Shown: in pieces, positions 7,331 to 12,262 of the stretch | Numbering within the stretch: position 1 is the stretch's first letter | How the letters are laid out: every line of letters starts with the position of its first letter | Source of the DNA: Patescibacteria group bacterium | GTDB lineage: Bacteria > Patescibacteriota > UBA1384 > XYA2-FULL-43-10 > 1-14-0-10-43-13 | Reading direction: 5' to 3' | NCBI GenBank assembly: GCA_022705465.1 | Contig: JAKJEK010000014.1 | Coordinates: 1-12,262 of the forward strand | DNA length: 12,262 bases | The notes under the pieces: generated by a model | What the model was told of the DNA's origin: nothing | Databases searched by the model: none | The model's input: only the letters and a program-made list of their open reading frames with translations | Translations under genes and position numbers: made by a program

Positions 7331-7759
7331 ATGTTCAATAACGAGCAGGGCTCAATTCTCCGAGCTCGTAGGAGGTTCATGGCGCACTTGGCGACCGCAC
7401 AACGTGCAAGGTTGAAGTCGGGCAAAGTAATTGAGCCCGGCGAAGCGCGTCAGCAGGAGATTCTCAATCGGATCACCGGGGTAGTGACCAGCTTCGGAGT
7501 CAGTCACACGGCGGTTGAGCGGCAAACAACCCTGTGTGATATTGGCTTTGACTCACTCCTCACGCTAGAATTTTTCCTCAGGGTTGAGGAAGAGTTTGGT
7601 GTGAGTATCGGTGATGAAACCGTTGAGCGTCTCAGGACTATCGGAGATTTGATCGGCTATCTGGCTGATCAGGAGTGCAGGGAGCCGCTCTGGTATCAGT
7701 ATCCAAACGGGTGGCCGTTCAAGACGCAACGGTTAGGTAGGCAGTGCATATCAGCATAG
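7331..7759 (+). CDS. Acyl-carrier-like protein with N- and C-terminal extensions
   Basis: This is a 142-residue protein with one phosphopantetheine-carrier domain at about 41-115. The attachment serine would be Ser75 in GFDSL, followed by the typical acidic helix (RVEEEFGVSI at 84-93) and a last helix at 102-113. Ordinary ACPs have 75-90 residues. Here an Arg-rich N-terminal stretch (11-30) and an aromatic, basic C-terminal tail (116-142) are added. The gene stands alone: its own promoter at 7276, a perfect Shine-Dalgarno and an intrinsic terminator right after the stop. No fatty-acid, polyketide or peptide synthetase gene is in the window, and no transferase that would load it. Its G+C is about 53 percent in one 60-nt line I counted, with frequent CTC leucine codons; neighbours look lower. 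Transfer, or a distinct expression class, is possible. The partner enzymes are unknown. Confidence 0.85.
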   Translation: MFNNEQGSILRARRRFMAHLATAQRARLKSGKVIEPGEARQQEILNRITGVVTSFGVSHTAVERQTTLCDIGFDSLLTLEFFLRVEEEFGVSIGDETVERLRTIGDLIGYLADQECREPLWYQYPNGWPFKTQRLGRQCISA

Positions 7760-7766
7760 CCATCAT

Positions 7767-7797
7767 GCCGCCCCTCCAGAGAGTGGGGCGGCTTTTT
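7767..7797 (+). terminator. Strong intrinsic terminator after the carrier-protein gene
   Basis: GCCGCCCC at 7767-7774 pairs perfectly with GGGGCGGC at 7785-7792 around a 10-nt loop, followed by TTTTT at 7793-7797. It starts 8 nt after the stop codon and separates this unit from tig. Confidence 0.93.
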
Positions 7798-7874
7798 CGT
7801 CTTTAAAAAAGGCGGGATTTCTGCTAAGCTATGAGGGTACTATAAAAAAAGTTAAGGTAACAGAGGATATTTGT

Positions 7875-9095
7875 ATGAAGGTTAGGGCAGAACAGCAGGG
7901 TAAAAGTAAAATAAAACTTACAGTTGGGGTAGAACAAGGCGAACTAGTTCCTCATTTTCAGGCAGCTTACGATGAGCTAGCTCCGACGGTTAAGTTGGCT
8001 GGTTTCAGACCCGGAAAAGCACCCCGCAAAATGGTTGAAGATGCGCTTGGAATTACCCGATTGGTGACTCGCGGCCTTGATATGGCAGTGCAGAGAGCTT
8101 ATGCGGAGGCGGTTCAGCAAGAGAAAGTCTTTCCCGTATCTGCTCCGTCGATTTCGGTAACACAATATCCAAGCTGGGGGTTATCAAAGGATGAGATTAA
8201 AGATTCTTTAGAGTTTGAGGCTGAGGTTGAAGTTTTTCCTGAAGTTGAGCTTGGGGATTACAAGAAAGTTAAAGTCGAAGCAACTAAAACAGAAAAAACT
8301 GCAGATAAAGATGTCGAAAAAGTATTGCACCACCTTCAGCGACAGAAATCGAAATTGATCGATACTGACCAGCCCGCAGAGAAGGGCGATTTTGTAGAGA
8401 TTGATTTCGAAGGCGAGCATAAAGGAGTCAAGCTCGACAAAATGTCATCAAAGCACTTTCCGTTGGTGATCGGTGAAGGTTCGATGATTCCCGGATTTGA
8501 GGATAACCTGGTTGGGCTTAAAAAAGGTGAAGAGAAGACCTTTCAGATAAAGTTTCCAAAAGATTATCACGACAAAGAGTTGGCTGGCCAAGATGCAAAG
8601 TTTACGGTCAAAGTATTGCAGCAAAAGAAGGTGGAGAAGCCAGAGCTTAATGACGAATTTGCTAAGTTGTATGGTCATGATAAGATGTCAGAACTAAAAA
8701 AGGCAATTGGTGACAACTTGCAAATGGAGTTGGACCACAAGGGTGAGCACGAATTGCAGGAAAAGGTATTGGATAAGGTGCTGCCACTGTTGAAGGTTGA
8801 AGTTCCTGAAACAGTATTACATCGTGAAGTTCACCGCTTGATGGAGCAGTTTGATGCTCAGTTGAAGTCGCAGGGAGTTGACCTGGATTCTTATCTAAAA
8901 TCAATGAAGAAAGATGTGGCAGCGTTTGAGAAAGAGATTGAGCCTCAGGCAGAGAGAAACGTTAAGATCGGTTTTCTGCTCGGGCAAATTGTAAAAGAAC
9001 AAGGCTGGCAGGGCAATGAGGCTGAGATGGGTGAGCGGGCGATGAAACATTTAATGGATACAGTAGTCAAAAAAGCTGATTCCAATAAAGAGTAA
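7875..9095 (+). CDS. tig: Trigger factor, ribosome-associated chaperone and prolyl isomerase
   Basis: Trigger factor binds the ribosome near the exit tunnel and shelters nascent chains. The 406 residues show the three standard parts. The N-terminal ribosome-binding domain (about 1-125) carries the signature loop GFRPGKAP at 43-50. An FKBP-type peptidyl-prolyl isomerase domain at about 168-252 includes FPLVIGEGSMIPGFED. A helical, highly charged C-terminal chaperone domain runs from about 255. The length is a little below the usual 430-450. The ATG at 7875 has AGAGGA at 7862-7867. The gene follows the carrier-protein terminator, so it must have its own promoter in 7800-7860; AT-rich candidates such as TACTAT at 7838-7843 lack a good -35 partner. 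clpP follows after 23 nt, the common tig-clpP order, so the two probably form one operon. Confidence 0.96.
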   Translation: MKVRAEQQGKSKIKLTVGVEQGELVPHFQAAYDELAPTVKLAGFRPGKAPRKMVEDALGITRLVTRGLDMAVQRAYAEAVQQEKVFPVSAPSISVTQYPSWGLSKDEIKDSLEFEAEVEVFPEVELGDYKKVKVEATKTEKTADKDVEKVLHHLQRQKSKLIDTDQPAEKGDFVEIDFEGEHKGVKLDKMSSKHFPLVIGEGSMIPGFEDNLVGLKKGEEKTFQIKFPKDYHDKELAGQDAKFTVKVLQQKKVEKPELNDEFAKLYGHDKMSELKKAIGDNLQMELDHKGEHELQEKVLDKVLPLLKVEVPETVLHREVHRLMEQFDAQLKSQGVDLDSYLKSMKKDVAAFEKEIEPQAERNVKIGFLLGQIVKEQGWQGNEAEMGERAMKHLMDTVVKKADSNKE

Positions 9096-9118
9096 TTATC
9101 ACAACGAAAGAGGTGGTA

Positions 9119-9706
9119 ATGGCATATCTTATTCCGACAGTAATTGAAAAAACGATGCAAGGTGAGAGGGCGTATGATATATATTCACGCTTATTAAAAG
9201 ATAGAGTAATATTTCTGGGTGGTCAGATCGACGATGCGGTGGCTAATGTGGTAATTGCCCAGTTACTGTTCTTGGAGGCAGAAGATTCCAGCAAAGATAT
9301 TCAGATGTACATTAATTCTCCTGGTGGTGAGGTATATTCAGGAATGGCAATATACGACACTATGCAGTACATCAAGCCGCATGTTTCGACTATCTGCGTA
9401 GGACTAGCTGCATCAATGGCATCGTTTTTGCTGGCCGGTGGTGAAAAGGGTAAACGATTCTCTTTACCCAATTCAAGAATACTAATCCACCAACCAATGG
9501 GCGGGGCCCAGGGGCAAGCGGCAGATATCAAGATCCAGGCTGAAGAAATTTTAAAAATTCGTGAGAAAATGAACAAGATATTGGCAGATGTGACAGGACA
9601 GCCGTTGGAGCGAATTGAGCGTGATACGGACCGAGACTTTTACATGAGTCCGGAAGATTCTCTGAAGTACGGAATTATCGACAAAGTGCTAGAAAGAAGA
9701 AAATAA
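9119..9706 (+). CDS. clpP: ClpP, ATP-dependent Clp protease proteolytic subunit
   Basis: ClpP is the serine peptidase that forms a double seven-membered barrel and degrades proteins fed to it by ClpX, ClpA or ClpC ATPases. The 195-residue length is normal. The catalytic triad is Ser99 (GLAASMAS), His124 (ILIHQP) and Asp173 (RDTDRD). The N-terminal IPTVIEKT and GERAYDIYSRLLKDR blocks and the substrate-binding SPGG at 67-70 are canonical. I chose the ATG at 9119 over the GTG at 9113 because family members begin M-x-x-I-P-T-V, and AGAGGTG at 9109-9115 is the natural ribosome-binding site. tig lies 23 nt upstream. clpX, which often follows, is absent; a hairpin closes the operon at once. The unfoldase must therefore be encoded elsewhere. 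Confidence 0.98.
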   Translation: MAYLIPTVIEKTMQGERAYDIYSRLLKDRVIFLGGQIDDAVANVVIAQLLFLEAEDSSKDIQMYINSPGGEVYSGMAIYDTMQYIKPHVSTICVGLAASMASFLLAGGEKGKRFSLPNSRILIHQPMGGAQGQAADIKIQAEEILKIREKMNKILADVTGQPLERIERDTDRDFYMSPEDSLKYGIIDKVLERRK

Positions 9707-9733
9707 GAAGATCCGGCCTAAGCCGGATCTTCT
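9706..9733 (+). terminator. Perfect 12-bp hairpin starting on the clpP stop codon
   Basis: Bases 9706-9717 pair without mismatch with 9722-9733 around a 4-nt loop (CTAA). The stem core is GATCCGGC/GCCGGATC. The first base of the stem is the last base of the clpP stop. The run after the stem is only moderately T-rich, so it may act as a terminator, a 3'-end stabiliser or both. Read on the - strand it is followed by a T-rich run, but no - strand gene ends here. Confidence 0.68.
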
Positions 9734-9912
9734 CTGAATTACGGGATGCAGGTTTTATCTGGCGCGCCTCGTTTGTGAATTAATGGTAGGGTGTTTTGGA
9801 CGGATAATGGCAAGTGGATCAGACCGGGAAAGTCGAAATAATTAGAAATAGTTGCTAAATTGGTAATAAAGGTAAGGCTTAGCGTTAGTGTATTAGTAAT
9901 AAGAGGGGTGAT

Positions 9913-10449
9913 GTGGCGAAGAAAGGATTTACTATATTTGAGTTACTTGTTGTGTTGGCCATTATTGGCACTTTGGCAGCGATTGTATTGGTCAACATAG
10001 CTAATGCGCGATCGAGGGCTCGGGACGCCAGAAGAGCATCGGATATAAAAGAAATCAGTAATGTGATCGGGATATATCATGCTAGCAATGGTAGCTATCC
10101 GTCGTCGGGATCTTGTAGCTACACTAGTGGAACGCCAAACATTTGGGCCGGCCCGGCTGCGGGTTGTACTGGTTCAAACTGGATACCGGGTATTGTGCCT
10201 GCTTACATGTCTGAACTACCAGATGATCCAGGACCAACAACTGTGACGAGCATGAACGGTTTGTTGCCGCCAGGCACGGTGCCTGGTAACAATGATAGGG
10301 GTTACTTGTATTGGAGCAACGGTGTGGATTATAAGATAATGGCTCATATTCCAGAAAATTGCAGTGAATCAACTTATAAAACGTTGGTTGACCCGACAAG
10401 AGTTTGTTGGGCTTGGAGCATTTATAGTTCGGGGGCTATAAACCGGTAA
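9913..10449 (+). CDS. Type IV prepilin / pseudopilin, second copy, four cysteines
   Basis: This 178-residue prepilin has a canonical processing site: leader MAKKG, cleavage Gly5-Phe6, Glu at mature position +5, then the hydrophobic helix to about residue 28. Over residues 6-40 it matches the prepilin at 4702 at 25 of 35 positions, including the block NARSRARDA, so the two are paralogues. The globular parts differ, but this one also has four cysteines (68, 85, 150 and 165), which allows two disulfides. The start is a GTG at 9913 behind GAGGGGTGA at 9903-9911; an overlapping ATG at 9911 is in another frame. It follows 180 nt without a gene after the clpP hairpin, in which I see no convincing promoter. 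NIF3 follows after 36 nt. No pilus assembly gene is nearby. Confidence 0.88.
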   Translation: MAKKGFTIFELLVVLAIIGTLAAIVLVNIANARSRARDARRASDIKEISNVIGIYHASNGSYPSSGSCSYTSGTPNIWAGPAAGCTGSNWIPGIVPAYMSELPDDPGPTTVTSMNGLLPPGTVPGNNDRGYLYWSNGVDYKIMAHIPENCSESTYKTLVDPTRVCWAWSIYSSGAINR

Positions 10450-10471
10450 TTATTTCATCTTAGAGTTGATC

Positions 10472-10485
10472 AGGAAAGGATTCCT
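10472..10485 (+). promoter_or_regulatory. Ribosome-binding site within a small hairpin ahead of the NIF3 gene
   Basis: AGGAA at 10472-10476 and TTCCT at 10481-10485 can pair around an AGGA loop, directly before the ATG at 10486. Both copies of AGGA are possible Shine-Dalgarno sites, one in the stem and one in the loop. A 5-bp stem is weak, so any effect on translation is speculative. Confidence 0.35.
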
Positions 10486-11445
10486 ATGAAGTTACAAGAA
10501 ATTTATGATTTAGCGATTCAGATAGGTATTGATAATGATCCCAGGGGGCGGGAGAGGGTTGGGAAGATACTTGAAGAACGCAGGCAGGAATATGAAGAGT
10601 TGCCGGCCAAAAAGAAGGCTGAGTATGATGTTGAGAATCTAACCGATCCGTATTCAGATTCAGGGTTCCATTTTGGTGATCCCGAAACAGATATTAAAAC
10701 GGTTCTGGTTGGGATTGATATTGATCCCGGTGAGGTGCTACTAGCAAAAGAACTAGAACGTCAGGGTAAGAAGATAGATTTGATTATCGGGCATCACCCG
10801 ATTGGCAAAGCATTGATAAAACTGCATGAGGTGATGGATATGCAGGTGGATATAATGGCGCGTTACGGGATACCGGAGAATATTGCTGAAGGTGTATTGA
10901 GCGACCGTTTATCCGAGGTGTCTCGCGGCGTATCACCTGCCAACCATTTTCAGGCAATTGATGCGGCCAAATTACTAGGTATTCCTGTGATTAATGTACA
11001 TACCCCGGGTGATAATTCTGCGTGGAATTACGTGACTGGATATCTAGAGAAAAAAGCGCCAGAGACGGTAGGTGAAATCATTGAGGCGATAAAAGAAATT
11101 CCCGAGTACAAAGAAGCTAGTCGTCTGGGCATTGGTCCATCGATTTTTGCTGGTCGGGAGAAATCGCGGGCAGGCAAAATCGTCGTCGATTTTACTGGTG
11201 GTACCAGCGGTTCAGAGAAAGCCTATGAACGAATGAGCCATTATGGTATTGGCACAATAGTATCGATGCATATGCACGAGAAACACCGGGAGGAGGCAGT
11301 CAAACATTATATCAATGTGGTTATAGCCAGCCACATGGCATCGGATTCACTGGGGTTGAATATCATCATGGATGAGCTTGAGCGACGAGGGGTGGAGATC
11401 GTACCATGCTCGGGTTTTATCAGGGTATCGCGCAACCAACAATAG
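10486..11445 (+). CDS. NIF3 / DUF34 family dinuclear-metal protein
   Basis: This is a 319-residue member of the NIF3 (DUF34, YbgI-like) family, ring-shaped proteins with a two-metal centre and a still unsettled role. Some are annotated GTP cyclohydrolase I type 2, and a part in metal or cofactor handling has been proposed. The expected metal ligands can be placed: His103-His104 in IIGHHP, His172 and Asp176 in VHTPGD, and His283 with Asp287 in SHMASDS. The last is usually Glu, so this is a conservative change. It is longer than the roughly 250-residue E. coli form, mostly through a charged N-terminal helix region at 17-60. A His-rich stretch (MHMHEKH, 261-267) lies near the centre of the C-terminal half. 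It follows the second prepilin by 36 nt and ends 414 nt before 16S. Family is secure, function is not. Confidence 0.9.
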   Translation: MKLQEIYDLAIQIGIDNDPRGRERVGKILEERRQEYEELPAKKKAEYDVENLTDPYSDSGFHFGDPETDIKTVLVGIDIDPGEVLLAKELERQGKKIDLIIGHHPIGKALIKLHEVMDMQVDIMARYGIPENIAEGVLSDRLSEVSRGVSPANHFQAIDAAKLLGIPVINVHTPGDNSAWNYVTGYLEKKAPETVGEIIEAIKEIPEYKEASRLGIGPSIFAGREKSRAGKIVVDFTGGTSGSEKAYERMSHYGIGTIVSMHMHEKHREEAVKHYINVVIASHMASDSLGLNIIMDELERRGVEIVPCSGFIRVSRNQQ

Positions 11446-11532
11446 TTCAGGTGAAAAAACTTGCTAGGAGACATTAAAAAATCGTACCGAAATTATTTAT
11501 AATTGTTCCGGTGTATTTTATCAAGAAAGGTG

Positions 11533-11561
11533 TTGACAGAAGGAGAGAATTAAGTTAATCT
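11533..11561 (+). promoter_or_regulatory. rRNA promoter P1
   Basis: A perfect -35 box TTGACA at 11533-11538 lies 17 bp before TAATCT at 11556-11561, which keeps the key A2 and T6 of the -10 box. An AT-rich stretch at 11490-11520 upstream resembles an UP element. The start would be near 11568, about 290 nt before 16S. Confidence 0.7.
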
Positions 11562-11584
11562 AGTGTGCGTTGGAGATAAAACAC

Positions 11585-11617
11585 AAGAGTTCGTTGGCAG
11601 GGGACGCTCTTAATTTT
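11585..11617 (+). other. Hairpin with boxA-like side in the P1 leader, followed by AATTTT
   Basis: AAGAG (11585-11589) pairs with CTCTT (11607-11611), and CGT (11592-11594) with ACG (11604-11606), leaving a TT bulge. GCTCTTAA at 11606-11613 resembles the core of bacterial boxA. The stem followed by AATTTT also resembles a weak attenuator. Only transcripts from P1 would contain it. Confidence 0.4.
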
Positions 11618-11640
11618 CACCACTTGCGAGTGCATCAGAG

Positions 11641-11692
11641 AGTGATCATTTGGGTCTTGATTTTTCTGACAGAATTGAGTAGAATGATCACT
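11641..11692. repeat. 10-bp perfect inverted repeat framing rRNA promoter P2
   Basis: AGTGATCATT at 11641-11650 is the exact reverse complement of AATGATCACT at 11683-11692. The 32 bp between the arms holds the -35 box of P2, and the second arm overlaps its -10 box and start site. Each arm also contains the palindrome TGATCA, 43 bp apart, about four helical turns. It could be an operator pair, or in P1 transcripts a 10-bp RNA stem. Confidence 0.75.
11657..11685 (+). promoter_or_regulatory. rRNA promoter P2
   Basis: TTGATT at 11657-11662 and TAGAAT at 11680-11685 are spaced by 17 bp; the -10 matches consensus at five of six positions. Transcription would start near 11692. Tandem promoters ahead of 16S are common in bacteria. 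Confidence 0.65.
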
Positions 11693-11696
11693 GTCA

Positions 11697-11732
11697 CGTG
11701 CAAAACGCACGCACAAAAGTTCTTTTACAACT
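11697..11732 (+). promoter_or_regulatory. Candidate boxB hairpin and boxA antitermination signal
   Basis: CGTGC (11697-11701) pairs with GCACG (11707-11711) around AAAAC, giving a boxB-like hairpin just after the P2 start. AGTTCTTTTACAACT at 11718-11732 follows. It agrees with the B. subtilis-type rrn boxA at about 12 of 15 positions by eye. The order boxB then boxA is that of E. coli rrn leaders, where NusB and S10 bind boxA and prevent early termination. Confidence 0.55.
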
Positions 11733-11762
11733 AAATAGTGATAAGTACGTCAATTCCTTATT

Positions 11763-11795
11763 TTGCACAGCCCGAGCTTGTCAAAGGCTATGCAA
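11763..11795 (+). other. Leader hairpin 1 of 16S
   Basis: TTGCA (11763-11767) pairs with TGCAA (11791-11795), and AGCC (11769-11772) with GGCT (11786-11789); one C/A mismatch separates the two helices. The loop has 13 nt. Confidence 0.55.
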
Positions 11796-11811
11796 GTAAG
11801 ATCAACAAATA

Positions 11812-11831
11812 TTGAGCTTTTTGAAACTCAA
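11812..11831 (+). other. Leader hairpin 2 of 16S
   Basis: TTGAG (11812-11816) pairs with CTCAA (11827-11831). The inner TTT and AAA can extend the stem past a bulged C. Confidence 0.45.
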
Positions 11832-11838
11832 AGATTTG

Positions 11839-11856
11839 CATCTTAGAAATAAGATG
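11839..11856 (+). other. Leader hairpin 3 with GAAA tetraloop, abutting 16S
   Basis: CATCTTA (11839-11845) pairs perfectly with TAAGATG (11850-11856) and is closed by GAAA, a stable GNRA loop. It ends three bases before the inferred mature 16S 5' end. Confidence 0.6.
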
Positions 11857-11859
11857 TTC

Positions 11860-12262
11860 AACACGGAGAGTTTGATCCTGGCTCAGGATTAACGTTGGCA
11901 GTGTGCCTAACACATGCAAGTCGAGCGGTCCCGTAGTAATACGGGATAGCGGCAGACGAGAGAGTAATAACAAGGAACTTGCCCCCGAGTGAAGGATAGC
12001 CACCCGAAAGGGTGGGTAATCCTGCATAATGTCCGCAAGGACCAAAGCCGTAAGGCGCTTGGGGAGAGGCCTTGTTCCTATCAGCTAGTTGGTGAGGTAA
12101 TGGCTCACCAAGGCGATGACGGGTAGCTGGCCTGAGAGGGTGACCAGCCTCGATGGGACTGAGACACGGCCCATACTCCTACGGGAGGCAGCAGTTGGGA
12201 ATTTTGCACAATGGGCGAAAGCCTGATGCAGCAACACTGCGTGAAGGATGAAGGTTTTCGGA
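11860..12262 (+). rRNA. rrs: 16S ribosomal RNA, 5' part (cut by the window end)
   Basis: The 5' domain of small-subunit rRNA is clear from AGAGTTTGATCCTGGCTCAG at 11867, the CCTAACACATGCAAGTCGAGCGG block, GGGACTGAGACACGGCCC and ACTCCTACGGGAGGCAGCAG at 12175. By analogy with E. coli, where AGAGTTTGATC begins at position 8, the mature 5' end is about 11860. The stretch to the ACTCCTACGGG site is about 22 nt shorter than in E. coli, mainly because the V1 helix (around CCCGTAGTAATACGGG) is small. The form resembles CPR bacteria, but I cannot name the phylum. The gene runs with the same strand as all the coding genes. No intervening sequence is seen in the visible part. 23S and 5S, if linked, lie beyond the window. 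Confidence 0.98.

Noticed and set aside
9734..9912. Possible promoter or small RNA in the gap before the second prepilin
   Set aside because: Several AT-rich -10-like words occur, but none has a matching -35 box, and no stable hairpin with a T-tract is seen.
11486..11515. AT-rich imperfect hairpin after the NIF3 gene, considered as its terminator
   Set aside because: The stem has an internal bulge and a two-base loop, and the T-tract is interrupted. It is better explained as an AT-rich UP-like region of P1.
11788..12045. Open frame on the - strand covering the 16S 5' end
   Set aside because: It overlaps conserved rRNA sequence and is a chance frame.
1..12262. Search for CRISPR arrays, tRNA genes, insertion sequences and UGA recoding
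   Set aside because: No regularly spaced repeats, no cloverleaf with a TTCGA arm, no transposase, and all coding genes read well with standard stops.

Overview
The window looks like chromosomal core-genome DNA from a small-genome bacterium of the Candidate Phyla Radiation (Patescibacteria). Three things suggest this: the form of the partial 16S rRNA gene, which runs about 22 nt shorter than E. coli between its 5' end and the ACTCCTACGGGAGGC site; a UvrC reduced to its essential domains; and pilin genes scattered between housekeeping genes. The lineage is an inference, because only about 400 nt of 16S are present. Every gene lies on the + strand, including the 16S gene. The standard stop codons fit all the proteins, so there is no sign of UGA recoding.

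Region 1 (1-7244) begins with the 3' end of a compact uvrC. It continues with a YvcK/GlmR-type regulator of central carbon flow, then triosephosphate isomerase, glyceraldehyde-3-phosphate dehydrogenase and phosphoglycerate kinase. A type IV prepilin gene follows, then a class II fructose-bisphosphate aldolase and a PfkB-family sugar kinase. Gaps are 8-77 nt, and I see no convincing terminator, so this can be read as one glycolytic operon interrupted by a pilin gene. Its enzymes convert fructose-1,6-bisphosphate to 3-phosphoglycerate and yield ATP. The PfkB kinase beside the aldolase is a plausible source of the bisphosphate.

Region 2 (7245-7800) is a self-contained unit: a good sigma-70-type promoter, a perfect Shine-Dalgarno, a 142-residue acyl-carrier-like protein with a DSL phosphopantetheine site, and a strong intrinsic terminator. 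Its G+C and codon choice look higher than those of its neighbours.

Region 3 (7801-9733) holds trigger factor and ClpP, a proteostasis pair, closed by a perfect 12-bp hairpin that starts on the clpP stop codon. Region 4 (9734-11445) holds a second prepilin, paralogous to the first, and a NIF3/DUF34 metal protein.

Region 5 (11446-12262) is the ribosomal RNA control region and the 5' end of 16S. The 414-nt leader has two promoter-like sites, each with 17-bp spacing. It also has a 10-bp inverted repeat framing the second promoter, a boxB/boxA-like antitermination signal, and three hairpins leading up to the mature 16S 5' end.

I found no clear undescribed system. The best leads are the rRNA leader, the minimal UvrC, the PfkB kinase as a possible phosphofructokinase, the stand-alone carrier protein, and the paired four-cysteine pilins.
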